The notes: generated by a model not told the origin, from the letters alone. Positions 1 to 11,679 are shown, numbered from the stretch's first letter. The stretch: 37,563 bases of DNA from Batkoa obscura (GCA_030770535.1 JASVEC010000169.1:1-37563), one strand, 5' to 3'. Program-made: numbers and translations.

Positions 1-259
1 AAACAGTATTGGTAAACTCTATAATTACTACAAAATAGCACAATCATTATATTGGAAAACTATTATTTATACAAAGATTATGTACTTGTATTTAGAAAAG
101 AATTCAAAAGATCAACTAAGGTTTTTAATATCCTCAGGATGTTTTTACCTTTTGGGACATTTTTAAAATCATATAAAAAAAGTCTAAGTGGTTAGATTTG
201 ATACCATGTCAGTTTCGTGTCTTATATCTTATTATTTTATAAAACAAAGAATACAAACA

Positions 260-353
260 TGGAGGTGTATTTTTTTTTAGTTTTACTAACAATCTTTTCA
301 CTCAAATAGCGCTTAAAAATGGAAAAAGTAATAAAACTAAAAAAACATCCCCA
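260..353 (+). mobile_element. MITE copy 1 (about 94 bp)
   Basis: Non-autonomous foldback element, written here in the orientation that reads CACTCAAATAGCGCTT in its centre. The left end is TGGAGGTGT and the right end ACATCCCCA, followed by TATA. The left flank is ACAT where other copies have ATAT, so the target duplication has one mismatch. It lies only about 20 bp from copy 2 in the same orientation. No coding capacity. Confidence 0.85.
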
Positions 354-374
354 TATATTTTCTGGAATTAGATA

Positions 375-473
375 TGAGGATGTATTTTTGTATTTAAGAA
401 TTTTACTAACAATTTTTCACACAAATAGCGCTTAAAAAATGGAAAAATAATAAAACTAAAAAAAACAGCCCCA
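375..473 (+). mobile_element. MITE copy 2 (99 bp)
   Basis: Same family and orientation as copy 1, with left end TGAGGATGT and right end CAGCCCCA. It is flanked by ATAT on both sides (counting the terminal T/A). The core AAATAGCGCTTAAAAAATGG is intact. Copies 1 and 2 form a direct pair. Confidence 0.87.
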
Positions 474-910
474 TATAAATTTTGATAATAATTTAAAAGT
501 TAAAGTTCTAATCATTTTTAGATATTGCATAGAAAGCATATCAAATATATTTTAAAGGATTTTTAACTATATTTTTAATTATTTGATAATTTCACTGCAT
601 ATTATTATAGAATATTTATTTTAAGTATATATTAAATTTTAGACTGTAATAAGGTTTTAATGATTTTATAAATGAATTTCAATAAACATGAAAGTTTAAA
701 GTAAATTGTAAGCAAATGGATTTATATTCTAAATATGTTATTTAAAAAATTTATCACAACTAAAATCCATCAATCAGAAGCATTATATATAGATATTAAG
801 CTTTTATATACATTTTTTAAAATTTTATATTAAATTATTAACATTTAGTTGAGAAAATTTGAAAATAATCAAACATACCTAATTGTTTAGTACATAATTG
901 TAATAAAATA

Positions 911-1005
911 TGGGAATGTTTTTTGATTTCATTATTTTCCATTTTTGAGCGCTATTTAAGTGGGAAAGATTGTTGGTAAAATCTTAACAAAAAAATACAT
1001 CCCCA
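911..1005 (-). mobile_element. MITE copy 3 (95 bp)
   Basis: Opposite orientation to copies 1 and 2. The left end TGGGAATGT and right end ACATCCCCA are clear, the core reads GAGCGCTATTTAAGTGGG, and ATAT flanks both sides. No coding capacity. Confidence 0.88.
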
Positions 1006-1339
1006 TATATACTAACATAAAGTCAAGATTAAGTGAATTAAATAATTTTTTGTATTACTAGGTCGTAAGTTTAATAATCTTGATTTCTTTGTGAATCTTA
1101 ATTGGTAAGAGTATAAGGCTGTTATGATATAGCTTTTTTACAAACTAACTAAATTTTAATTGCAAAATATCTACTATCTTATAATCAAGAATGTTTTTCA
1201 ATTGAAAAAATATGACTACTATATAAAATGACCTTAAATAACTTTTAAAGTATCGTTATCTGGAAAAAGATGTTCGATTTAAAGTTGTGAGGCCTTGGAT
1301 ATGAGTTCATTTACAATCGAAGTCTATCTTTTTGAAGCT

Positions 1340-1627
1340 TTATTTCTTCAGCTTTTGATAGTTAAACAAATCCTATAGAAATTGCCATCCTTTTGAATAA
1401 GCTCGAAATTATCACTATAAAGGTTAAACTGTAAATTTTGAACTTTTGAACTTAGCCGGATCATTAACTTTATCCATCAATAAATAAAAAAGAATATTAT
1501 TTAATAAAGAACTATTGAATGAACTACTAAAACTATTATTTTCAATTATATTCCTAATTAAATCATGATAGAATACACCAAAATAAAATAAGATTCCAAA
1601 TAGCCAAAGGAGCTTTAAAATTTTAAT
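1340..1627 (-). pseudogene. Possible decayed gene fragment of unknown family
   Basis: On the minus strand, 1627-1424 is open for about 68 codons with a coding-like mix of residues (it includes FYFGVFYHDLIRN and LLMDKVNDPAKFK) but has no good start. The reading then seems to continue in another frame as FNLYSDNFELIQKDG to about 1340. An open stretch of this length is expected by chance several times in DNA this AT-rich, so the call rests only on composition. I recognise no domain; a relic of the F-box/LRR family is one guess. Confidence 0.25.
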
Positions 1628-1748
1628 TCAGTAATGTCTCAATTTAAAATGGCTTGGCATACACCATATTTCCAAGAAAAGCTATAAAAAGAAATAAAAA
1701 TCAACGCTTCAACTTTAAAAAATATATAATATTCCATATCAATATAAA

Positions 1749-2054
1749 ATGCGTTTCAATACTTTAATTGTATCTGTATTCCTTACCTTAGTAGCTGCTC
1801 AAGATAGCTCTAATACTTCTCCTGATTCAGTAATGGATACCTCTAATTCTAGTATGGGAGACACTCAATCACCAACTGTTATTACTGGCGATGCTGCATC
1901 TACTTCAACTTTAACTTTAACTTCAACTGGGGACATGCCAACTACTGTTAGTGGAGTTTCTACTACTTCTGGTACCTCTTCCGGATTTTCAATTAAGTCA
2001 AACTTTGTAGCCTCCCTCTTTGGTACTATTGTTGCTGGCTATCTTGCTAATTAA
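1749..2054 (+). CDS. Small Ser/Thr-rich GPI-anchor-like cell-surface protein
   Basis: A 101-residue protein with the layout of a fungal GPI-anchored wall or membrane protein. Residues 1-17 are a signal peptide ending in VAAQ. Residues 18-80 are almost entirely Ser, Thr, Asp and Gly, with potential O-glycosylation sites throughout. A short Ser/Gly-rich stretch is followed by a hydrophobic C-terminal tail (about 86-101, VASLFGTIVAGYLAN) with no charged residues after it, as needed for GPI transfer. The ATG follows an A-rich leader, and a TATAAAA-like box lies about 65 bp upstream. It is unspliced and isolated. The family is not identifiable from such low-complexity sequence; a plain secreted mucin-like protein is the alternative. 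Confidence 0.75.
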   Translation: MRFNTLIVSVFLTLVAAQDSSNTSPDSVMDTSNSSMGDTQSPTVITGDAASTSTLTLTSTGDMPTTVSGVSTTSGTSSGFSIKSNFVASLFGTIVAGYLAN

Positions 2055-4271
2055 TTGTCTTTTTTTAATAATAAATAGTCTTAATACTAATATTTATTTT
2101 ATTTTTATAACATGTACAACATTTTCATTATTAATTAACTTTGTTTAATATAATACAATCCTTATCATAAATAAAAAATTGCAAAAATTTATTATATAAT
2201 TCAAAATTATGAGTATTAATATATGAATGCTAGTAAATAGATTAAAAAGATCACTTTTTCTTTCAAAATATTGAATTTCGAGACTTGCAAATGCGTCAAT
2301 AATGAATAGAAAATTTAATCAGAGTTGAAATAGAGGTGATTTGGGTTTAAAATGCTATTAGAGGAAGAAGTAAGGAACATTTAGAGTAAGAGGTAACTTT
2401 TTATACTATATAGGAAACACTCTGGTTTAGGAGAGCCTAATTTCGACCAAATCATATACAACATTCGAGTTGTTTTCCGCTTTAAAGATAAATCCAGATG
2501 TATGAAACAGTAGAGGTAGGGTAGACTAAATGTCTGATTTTGAAAGTTTAGTTGTCAAAATCCTTTTAGATCTTAAAATAGTTCATTTCTTTGACGTCTT
2601 ATCATCTAGCTATAAGCTGATATTATAGTAAGAATTTTGTAAATGAAATAATTCTTTATATGGTATGAGCATACTGTCATTTGTATTAAATCATCCTTTT
2701 TTATTATAAGTTATTAATAGAAGATAGTAATACTAATGTTTATTATAGAATTCCTTCTCAATAGATTCAAACTTTAATTAGAAACATACACGAAAGAAAT
2801 TAAGAATCTAGTTAGAACTAAGATTGGGATAATTTAAACCCAAGGCTCAATATTTTTCCGGATTAGATTTATCGTAAAGTTCATTGAAGACAAATACTGT
2901 GAAATTATATTTTTTACTTCTTTTTAAATTTAATTAATATGATTTGTTAACTTAAATCTAATTCAAATACGAAAATATTGCTTGAGGTTTTAATCAGCTC
3001 TTTAAACTCACCTGTATTTTAAACAACCTTAATTCAATTAATGCCCTTCCATTTTAAGCTATTTTCATCTAGAGAATGGTTTAGGATTAAAAATGATAAA
3101 TTAACTGTTGATATGAGTGCTCGAGAGTGTACGTTTTTATAGATTTCATGAGGCATTTGAAGTGATGATTTCGCTAGACAGACTGTCATTTGTGGTGTTT
3201 TTAAATAACAAACGAAAGAGTGTGTTTTGAATATGATCATCTATCCACTTGAGTTGGTAAATAGCGATAATAAGAAAAACAAGTGGTATAATGTTTCAAT
3301 AGGATGAAAATTATTACAAAGCATAGCATGAGTATCTGAGGTTAAAGCTGTATATTTGATTTAAAACTTTAAATGTATTGTGAATTTTAACCAATTATAA
3401 ATACCATGCTCACGAATACTCCTGTAAAAATAGACAACATATCAAAGATATCCCTTATATGAGTTCTACAGATTAAAAGTAACTATACTGAGTTATGGGA
3501 AATGTAAAAGTCCTACTAGTAGAAAACCACCATTTCATAATATAAGGGATATATTTTTGTATCTAGGAATTTTACTAACGGTTTTTCCACTCAAATAGTG
3601 CTTGAAAGATGGAAAAAGTAATGAAGTAAAAAAAACACCCACAATATGTCGTCTTTTATTTAATACAAAGTAAGAAGTTATATTTTGAGAGATAAGGGAT
3701 GCCATTTCAAAATGGTTTAGAATAACCACTGATATCAAATTTATTTGATTTTTAGATCCCTTTTACTATCTGAGTTTTATTGGTTTTGTTTTTGACTACT
3801 ACTGATAATAAACTTTGATTATTCTTTTTAAGCAAATAATCTATCAAAGTTTAAACCCTTTACTTAAATAGTATTAACTTGTGTACATTATATAAAAACA
3901 AAAAATATATAAAGCTATTGCTTATCGTAGTTATATCACACTATAGATTGTTTAACGTTTTAGTAAGGTTTGTATAAGGATGTTTAACGGAAGCACTTGA
4001 AAGATGAATAGTGTTTGATTAACTTTACTGCAGCATTTAATGCAAAGGTACTAAAGATGAATAGAGGTGATATGATTTCTATTTAATTTGTAACATTGTA
4101 GGACGTTACAGGTAGAAAGAGAAATGATCATCTTTATTGTATACTAAAAGCTTAAAATCAACGCTTTAAAATTAGATGGCTTATCCGATATTGTAAGCAG
4201 TATTACTCTTAATTTTATGTCATAAACAAATTGATTGATTTAATATTTTAGATAAAGCATTGTTTAGATAA
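2055..4271. other. Long gene-poor AT-rich stretch
   Basis: I see no convincing gene in this 2.2 kb. Open stretches at 3034-3240 and 3535-3738 have no coding signature; the second overlaps a degraded MITE copy. Two short phrases resembling AGAGGTGAT(T)TG recur near 2332 and 4067, but are too short to interpret. Confidence 0.5.
3543..3645 (+). mobile_element. MITE copy 4, diverged (about 103 bp)
   Basis: A diverged copy in the same orientation as copy 1. The middle, TTTTTCCACTCAAATAGTGC, and the right arm GGAAAAAGTAATGAA are well preserved. The ends (AGGGATATA on the left, ACACCCACA on the right) have drifted, so the boundaries are approximate. It looks like one of the older insertions. Confidence 0.75.
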
Positions 4272-5234
4272 CTTACTCAACTCATTTACAATCATTTGTC
4301 CTACTCAGATGAACTGAATTCATTAATCCATTTATATATTCAACGCTTTCTCTGTAAGAATCACGGTAGCAATGTACAATACTTAAATATAAAAAGTGAT
4401 CGATTAAATTGTTTATTACCGTGCTCTAAAATAAAAATCTTAAGTGATGATTATACAAAGTTAACTTATATTAACATATTATGTGATTTAATACCATACT
4501 ATTCGCTCTATCTAAAGAATATAATATTACTTATAGGGAGTAAACATGAATCAATTATAATAAAGCATATAAAGTTGTCATCTGAAATTGAAAATTTAAC
4601 AGTTAGTATTAAAGTTTCATTTGATTTAGATAATTTTATTAATCTACTCGATCTCGATAAACTTACAGCATTTAAAATTAAACCTGTTTCAATCAATTTA
4701 AACAGATTTGTAAAATTAAAAGAGCTATTCAAGCAGCTAAAGAAGTTAATAATTAATTGTGATACTTATTTAATACCATTGAACTTTAATAACACTCCAT
4801 AATTTAACTCACTTGATGTACTAAAATTAATAGGTACCTTGTCAAATAAAGGTCCTATAAGCTTTTTAGGTAATGATTTTAACAAAATGGTACTTTTAAA
4901 TGTAAACGATTTCGTTTATGATGATACAGCCCAATCAACATGTTTAAGGATTCAATCTTTTGATTTTAGTAAACAAATGTACAGTATAAATTCATTTTTT
5001 GATGCTTCATGTTTAAGGGAGATCTAGGTTAGTAGGATAGATGCTTTCGAACCTCTCTTTGAAAGAATTTCAAGTTTAAAAAACCTTCAAATATCGAATA
5101 TACAAAATTTAAATTATACACATGTAAGCCAAAGGTTTGATCTACGGAGTTATAGTACCAGGAGTCTAGGAAATAATAACTACAAGATAATATATATAAT
5201 CATCACATACTTTTTTCATTCTAAATCAATTTAA
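4272..5234 (+). pseudogene. Decayed F-box/LRR-like gene
   Basis: One reading frame runs from about 4272 to 5234 and is interrupted by in-frame TAA at 4800-4802 and TAG at 5025-5027, with another TAA just before the start of the similarity (about 4269). The first residues, LTQLIYNHLSYSDELNSL, fit an F-box-like start. The rest is Leu/Ile/Asn-rich, with LRR-like phrases such as LKELFKQLKKLIINC and ISSLKNLQISN, in the same style as the intact F-box gene at 21666-22997 but too distant for a residue-level match. No clear start codon remains. TAA and TAG are ordinary stops in every intact gene here, so a recoded code is unlikely and decay is the simple reading. Confidence 0.55.
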
Positions 5235-7457
5235 AAATCTACTTTTAAATATTGTTTTATTTAACCTAATAATTTTTATAATATGCTATTTCTAGATAAA
5301 ATCAAAATAATCAATTTTACAAACGGTATATGTTGCTATAATAGTAATAGAACAATATATGGCATTTCTTCTAAAAAGCCGTTCTTAGTTCAAACTGATA
5401 GAAAATCCTTCAGTAATAGCCCGAGCCTGTAATGTTAATCCATTATTTAAACCTATATATCTTAATAAGGTGATAGTAAACATTTTAGAATAATATCAAC
5501 CAAAATGAGATTTTATGTCATTGACTGATAACTTTAATGTCTAACTTCCAATTTAGAGCGTAATTTTCTTACTATATAAAATATCCAATAGTCGAAGAAA
5601 TTGAATGTCCAGAGAGATTTTCTTTTGATGGATCAACTTTGGTGGTGTAAAAAATCTAGCAAGTTAACATAATGTAGAAAATGAGAACTCAAGTCCTAAT
5701 CCCAGATACTTGCGCTAATATTAATAGTTATGGATGAAATTCACTGAATAGATTTTACTTAAAGACTAACGGGAAGCTGTTAGTCCTTGAAAGTCAATTA
5801 TGATGTGCTTTTAACTCGATTGTCCGCTTTTCAATCAGAATTTGTTCTATACAAAAGGAATTTTTTATTAAGAATTAGTAAAGGCTTTATATGAATACTG
5901 GTTTGCCTTCATCAAACTTTATTTAAGATTTATTTTTTATTTACTTGTACTACTTTTGTATTTATTCAAATGTTGTTTTAATATGCTTCACATTCTTGTT
6001 AATAACTTTTGATTTTAGTGCTTGACAAGTGAAGGTATCAAAATGTCATTTTTTAAAACGTACTTATCATAGATAGTATCCAGTGGGTTTGTTCACTTAA
6101 AAGATAAAAAATAAGATATTAGTGGAAGATGAGGGAAGAAGTAAATCTAGCAAGTCTTGAAGGGAAGATAAGGTTTTCTGCTCAGCTAATGCTAGGCGAG
6201 GACATAAGAACAATAGTAATAACGTTCTCGTACCTTTCTCCAAGACAAAAAGTAAATATTTTAAGAGGAGTATAAGTTTATATAACACTTATTCAAAAAA
6301 ATGGCGATAACACATTTAAAATAGCCGATTTCTAAATGCAAAGATAAAAATGAATTTTGCAAAATTAAATTAGATTTTAACACCAAGTTATAAATTATTA
6401 ACATAGTTATTATTTGATATCAATATACTATTTAGATTAATATAATACTATAAGCAAAAAGTGTCACTTAGTTGTAACAAAAAGTCAAATATAATCAAAC
6501 AATCTATTAAATACTTTCCAAATAAGAATTTACTAATTTTATTATTATTTGATGTCCTTTTATATTTATAAAAGCTGCTTTAATAACATTTTTAATATAT
6601 TCAATTAATTGAAAATCAAATTCAGTTGCTTTATTTGGGTAGAAGGCATTTATCAATGAACTAAGCTCTTTGTAGAATAACCAATTGAGCTTATAATGAA
6701 TTTGTACTTTATTTTTAAATTATTTAATTAAAGCTGATGATTATACTAAAGCAAAGTAAAAAGTTTATGCAAATACTTAATTTCACTTTAGTATTGATAT
6801 TAATGTTTAGTAAAGTTATTAGTGTAAAATACTGCAATCCGGAATATAAATTAATTAATCACTTAATTAAATATTCCATGAGATTTATTTAGAGATCTTA
6901 ATTAAGAATTAAAGCTTAAATGTATCTGTTCTAACAGTATTTAATTAGATGATTATTAAAATATTATATGAATATTATATGTAAAATTCAGCAGTAAAAA
7001 TATATTGATTAACTATACCATTTATATTTAACTATAATTACAGGAGTGTTATAATTTATCACATTTATAACAAAATCCTTTTTGATTTGCTATTTATTTT
7101 ATTCCGATGTTGATCTATTTGGTCTACAGTTGACTTTTTTAGAAGCTCTAAGCAAATAAACGAATCATTAACAAAATATCCAACGAATGGTTTGCTGATA
7201 AATATCATATGCAATGATAATTAAACTATCGAAATTTTATTAATGGAACAAGTTCTTAATTTAAAAAGTATAAAATCCTCGATAATTCATTTTCAATTTA
7301 AAAACTTTTTAAACTTAGATCAGTTTTATATCAACTTTACAACCTTTTTTATCAAGGATTTTTAATTCCAATTTAATTTTAATAATCATTCGTGCTTGAT
7401 CTGCATAAAAAACACACAAATCATTCGAATTAATAAACTATATACCTATTTAATCAA
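5235..7457. other. Gene-poor AT-rich stretch
   Basis: This 2.2 kb contains no gene I can support. A 48-codon ATG-initiated frame at 5283 (begins MLFLDKIKIINFTNG) and a 71-codon stop-to-stop frame on the minus strand at 6507-6719 have coding-like composition but no start, homology or splicing support. The last 100 bp or so is the VTS1 promoter. Confidence 0.45.
6507..6719 (-). pseudogene. Possible gene fragment, unknown
   Basis: A 71-codon frame on the minus strand ending at a TAA (complement at 6507-6509). It includes LNWLFYKELSSLINAFYPN and ATEFDFQLIEYIKNVIKAAF, which read more like real helical protein than like random AT-rich translation. It has no ATG and I recognise no family. It could be a terminal exon, an old fragment, or chance. 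Confidence 0.22.
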
Positions 7458-8961
7458 ATGCCTGCAAATATGATGGTACAAGCAACTAACATTGAATCTC
7501 AACCCGAAAAAGCACCTTCTACTTCAAATAGTCCTGCTCCTTTAAAAGCTTTAGCAATTAAGCCTACTTCAGAAATTCTTAGCACACTCAACACTCCTAA
7601 CTTGGAAAGTAAGCATTTATCATAATATTAAATACTTTTATTTATATTTATTAGGTGAGGAATTGAATAAATGGTTTGAGGATCTTGCTCAATATGAAAG
7701 AATGCTTGAGGAAATGTCTCGTGCCAATCTTGATTCCTCTTTTAAAGAAGAACTTGGATCAGTTGAGAATTGGTTCTCTGCCCTTTCTGAAGCTGAAAGA
7801 ACTGCAGCCCTTTTTTCCTTACTCCATCAATGTACTAACGTCCAAGTACGTTTTTTTATTACTGTGTTGCAAAAGCTTACTGTTGATCCAGCACATGATT
7901 TGATTTCCCCAGCCTTCCCTCCTAAGTTTGGCCTTCAAAGTAAGTTATATTATTTTTCAAAATTTATTTATTAACCTTCATTTAGCTGTTAACGAAGTTG
8001 CATCTGGAAAGACTGAAGGGGGAAACAATTTAATGGCCCCAGAAAATGGAGTTAAAAGAAGACATGGTCATTCCAAATCAGTAAGTATTGGTGATGCATC
8101 TATTATGGGATACAAACCAGTCATTAATCGTGGAGTAGCAAGTCGCCCAGTGGCACTTGATGTCAAAAAAGCCTCTGCTAATGAATGGAGTCAAAATTAT
8201 AGTCCGATCAGTTTATCCATTAAATCTGCATCCTTTGTTAAAGATTCTACTTGGGGCAAGGCCCCCTCTAAGGTGAAGAATCCAAAGAATCTTAACTTGA
8301 AAGTTGAAAATAAAGCTGAAACCGGTTCTTTCGCTTATCCAAAAACTCCAAAAACTCCAAAGACTCCAAAATCCGCCTTAAAGTCCCTTAACTCTCCTGC
8401 TTTTCCGCCAGGCCTCTCCCCTATCTCTTGGGCTGCTACTCCACATAACCCTTCTTTCTCGCCATCTCAATATAGCCAAAGCCAAACTTCTACTCAAAAC
8501 ACGCCTAGTAAACAATCCTTTAAAGATCCTAAACCACCTGCTGAACCAACTGACTTTGCTGTCCTTGAAAACATTCCAGTATGGATGCGCTCTCTTAGAC
8601 TTCATAAATATACTCATCTTTTTGAAACCATGTATTGGAAAGATATTGTTGTCTTGATGACGAAGCACTTGAAAAGAAAGGAGTTGCCGCTTTAGGAGCT
8701 CGCCGTAAATTCCTTAAAGTGTTTGCTCAAGTCCTTGAAGAAGCTAAAGAAAAGAACATAGATATTCCAAATCAATCTACTGGAACTAAGACTGAACAGA
8801 CTGAAATTAAGACTGAAACTAAGACTGAACAGACTGAAACTACAGTTGAAACAGAACCCAAGGTTGACGATACTACTAATGCTACTACATCCGTTCAAGA
8901 AACTATCTCAATTGAAGTAGAGGCTCCAGCTACCGAGAATGAGGTTAAGGACAGCCAATAA
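7458..8961 (+). CDS. VTS1: Vts1/Smaug-type RNA-binding protein (SAM domain), frame-interrupted
   Basis: Post-transcriptional regulator that, in the known family, binds stem-loops in mRNAs through a SAM domain and recruits decay factors in the cytoplasm. Exons: 7458-7608, 7655-7939 and 7986-8961, with introns of 46 nt each (donor GTAAGC or GTAAGT, acceptor TTAG). Residues about 50-125 are the fungal Vts1 N-terminal domain (ELNKWFEDLAQYERMLEEM; LSEAERTAALFSLLHQ). A long Ser/Pro/Thr-rich linker with TPK repeats follows. The SAM domain starts near residue 338 (ENIPVWMRSLRLHKYTHLFE). At about 8655-8665 the frame changes: YWKDIVV lies in one frame and LDDEALEKKGVAALGARRKF in the next, with no room for an intron. 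One base appears to be missing. The C-terminus is a Thr/Glu/Lys-rich tail. A polyadenylation-like AATAAA lies near 9000. Identity is strong; the frame break may be an assembly error. Confidence 0.9.
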
Positions 8962-9445
8962 TTTATTAAGGTTGAACCATTATATTACATATTATTATAA
9001 ATAAAGAATTTTATTTTTAGTTATCTATTTTAGATTATTGATAATATGGTCTAACTTTATTATTAAACGTTATTAAGTCTATTGATTAAATAGTAATTTA
9101 AGTGCCATTTTCATTTCACCTTAAATTTTATTTTTTTCTAAATTTAGATTCAACCTTAAAATCATTTATGCAAGTACACTTTACAGCGGTGTTCTTCATT
9201 TTCAATAAATATATACACATAAATCAAATTAACAATTGGTGCTTTTAAAGTTTTATATTAACTAAATCTCTTAAAAGAAAAGTAAACTGAAGTTCAAACA
9301 TATTGTTATTCTAAAGCTTCGTTTAAGAATGTAGTTACATTAATGAATAATATAAGTTAGAAGAGCAATATTTAAAAAGCAGTTATAATTATTAAATAAA
9401 ACATGAACAATCCAAAATAAACAATAATATTAGTGTTTTATTAAA
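8962..9445. other. Convergent intergenic region
   Basis: This is the shared 3' region of VTS1 (+) and the membrane-protein gene (-). It holds AATAAA-type signals on both strands (for example near 9000) and nothing else I recognise. Confidence 0.5.
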
Positions 9446-9979
9446 TTAAAACGAGAGATTACTTAAGGAGTTAGCAAACAAAATATCAAAATCAACTGAA
9501 TTATAAACCAGATAAGCCCAACCTATAGAGTTGAATGACGAAGTAATAAAAAGGGAGTATACAGATAATCCACTATTATTTAATAACTCACTCGATTCAA
9601 TAGCATAGATACAAAAATAAAATACATAATTTGATAAGAAAAGCATGATCAAACTTAAGAGTATTGTTTTTAAAGGACATTTTAACAAGTCATAGATGTC
9701 TTTTGGCAATTTTGATATAATTTTACTAGGCTCTATCAATAAAAGATTCACTATAAAGGATGCTAAGCTTATCTGTGTTGCCAATGATAAAGCTAATGAT
9801 ATTGTGTTTGAACTTGTAAGGTTTTTGATTTCAAGATTATAAAGCGAAATTATCTGTATTGCATCTAAAAGTACCATGGAGCATAATAAACAGGGCACAG
9901 TAAGTTTTTCATTTTGATAATAGTTAGATTGGCTATTTGTATAGTAATTCCTTTGTCTATGTGTATTATAAGATAACAT
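9446..9979 (-). CDS. Four-pass membrane protein of unknown family
   Basis: A 177-residue unspliced protein. The N-terminus (1-27) is Asn/Tyr/Gln-rich and polar. Four hydrophobic segments follow at about 29-48 (VPCLLCSMVLLDAIQIISLY), 57-83, 101-125 (TILLSLIMLFLSNYVFYFCI) and 136-158, with short loops. The loop between segments 2 and 3 carries several lysines (EPSKIISKLPKDIYDLLK), suggesting it faces the cytoplasm. I recognise no family; the four-helix plan is shared by many small fungal membrane proteins. It lies tail to tail with VTS1. The even composition and single long frame in a stop-rich sequence support a real gene. Confidence 0.6.
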   Translation of the reverse strand: MLSYNTHRQRNYYTNSQSNYYQNEKLTVPCLLCSMVLLDAIQIISLYNLEIKNLTSSNTISLALSLATQISLASFIVNLLLIEPSKIISKLPKDIYDLLKCPLKTILLSLIMLFLSNYVFYFCIYAIESSELLNNSGLSVYSLFITSSFNSIGWAYLVYNSVDFDILFANSLSNLSF

Positions 9980-10932
9980 TCTAGTTCTAAGTAAATAAAG
10001 AATAAAAGATAAGAGTTTTATTTTTTTAAGAAATAAAGGATAAAGTTTTAAACTAGCTCTTGTCTATCAAGCATCTTATTAATTTTATGAAACAAATTTG
10101 AAATTTTTTTTAATTTATGTCTATTAAAGTTTGACGTTCCCTCTTTTTCTGTTCACTTAATCAATCTTTTATTTCATCTTTTTTGGGTAAAAGGAATATA
10201 CTTATTTTTAAAAAAGTAATAGTTTAGTGAACTTTTCATTTAATAATTTTTTTGAGTGTAGGCTAAATTACTATATTCCATCTATTTATTATTTATAATT
10301 AAACTATAACGTAACATATAATTTTAATTTAAATAAAACTCCTTCTGTTGACTTTTCCTTTTCAAAACTTATAACTAAACTTGAGTTTAAAAGTAAATTG
10401 TCCTTAGAAACTATTTATTTATTTTAGTCCGTTTAACGAACTAATTTTTAATTGCACTGCCGTTTATATGTGTCATCAAAGCTTGGAGAAAAAAATTGTT
10501 GAATTATTTTGTTAAGGGTGGAAAAAAATAAACTGAATTTTAGACAAATTTACTTTTTTAGTTTAATCACCTGTGAATATGCTTAAGTACATTTTTTAAA
10601 AATATTAATATATAAAATTTAATAAAAGTATTAAGTTCTATTAAAAAACAAAAAAAAACATTAAATTACATTAGAAAAGCACTACTAGATGGTATAAAAA
10701 TATCAAATTATTAAAATAGTGAAAACTTAGTTCATAATGAATAATAGACTTTAGTCAAGCAAAAAATTATTTAAAATCGATGTGTGTTAAATAAAAAAAT
10801 TAAATTAATATTATTTTATTTATAAAACATTTTTATCTATTAAAAAAAGCATGGTTAAATAAAATAATAACCCATTTTTTGATAACAAAAATTCAACGAT
10901 AATAGTATTAAATAGTCACACTTTACTCACAA
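9980..10932. other. Intergenic region between membrane-protein and zinc-finger genes
   Basis: About 950 bp, strongly AT-rich with A and T runs. It includes the promoter of the membrane-protein gene and the 3' end of the zinc-finger gene (AATAAA-like signals on the minus strand near 10860). No gene, RNA or MITE copy seen. Confidence 0.5.
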
Positions 10933-11679
10933 TCAATTACTTGATTGGTGAACTTTCCCATGTCGACGCAAATTAGAAACAACTGAAAATTGGCGTCCAC
11001 AACCTTCAACGTTACAACGGAATGGTTTTTCTCCTGTGTGGGAGTAAGTGTGTGTAGTCAGTGATGATGGTCTCGAAAACCCTTTCCCACAAATAGTACA
11101 ACGATACCTCTTGTGTGCTGGATTCAATGGTTTAGAAGGAAAAGAAGTCATTAAAGTGTGGTTCGATAATGGCATTGAAGGTACCATATTTGTGTTGTAA
11201 ACGCTAGGCACACGGAATTGCATCATATTTGGATCATTGTACTGTTGAGTGTACAATGGATGATTTTGTAGTCCGGCTACTGGGTGCATTGGATAAAAGC
11301 TGGGATGATACAACAATTCCATAGGGTGTCCCATTGTACTATACATAATATTTGAATGTGAAAATTGACTTGTTTTTAAAGTTTCAGGGGTTGACATACT
11401 ACTATCACTTGAATCACTTTTATTGGATTGCCATAATTCTGGCATATATTGTGGATGACTATAAGAAAAGGTCGCATCTATTGGAGGGAGCTGTAAATTA
11501 TCATGTTCTAAGTGATATGGTAAAATCGGGGATAAAGGCTTTGGTTCCATAAACATATTGTTATACGGTAAACTTGAGGGTTCCATAAAGAAATCATTGT
11601 CTATTCCCATTTCTTTTTTAAAAAATTCAGCAATTTCACCACTGGTGCATTGTAAGCTAGTATTTGTTTCGCTATCCAT
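10933..11679 (-). CDS. C2H2 zinc-finger transcription factor, two fingers
   Basis: A 248-residue nuclear DNA-binding protein. Two tandem C2H2 fingers occupy the extreme C-terminus: finger 1 uses Cys194, Cys197, His210 and His214 (YRCTICGKGFSRPSSL), and finger 2 uses Cys222, Cys227, His240 and His244 (CNVEGCGRQFSVVSNLRRH). They are joined by the standard TGEKPF linker. The SRPSSL and SVVSNLRRH recognition helices are typical of fungal two-finger regulators. Residues 1-185 are low-complexity, rich in Pro, Ser, Met, His and Asn, and start with an acidic stretch, compatible with an activation region. No intron is needed. The target is unknown. It stands alone, with about 3 kb of empty DNA upstream. 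Confidence 0.9.
   Translation of the reverse strand: MDSETNTSLQCTSGEIAEFFKKEMGIDNDFFMEPSSLPYNNMFMEPKPLSPILPYHLEHDNLQLPPIDATFSYSHPQYMPELWQSNKSDSSDSSMSTPETLKTSQFSHSNIMYSTMGHPMELLYHPSFYPMHPVAGLQNHPLYTQQYNDPNMMQFRVPSVYNTNMVPSMPLSNHTLMTSFPSKPLNPAHKRYRCTICGKGFSRPSSLTTHTYSHTGEKPFRCNVEGCGRQFSVVSNLRRHGKVHQSSN

Noticed and set aside
260-473. CRISPR-like direct repeats at copies 1 and 2
   Set aside because: Only two units, each with inverted-repeat ends and dispersed relatives in both orientations; these are transposon copies.
4296-5027. Reassigned stop codons (TAA/TAG read as Gln)
   Set aside because: Stops occur inside the F-box-like reading frames, but every intact gene here ends in TAA or TAG and uses none internally. 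Decay explains these two loci better.
6097-6288. Leu-rich minus-strand frame as a small membrane protein
   Set aside because: Low-complexity translation of T/C-rich runs, with no conserved features or promoter-like context.
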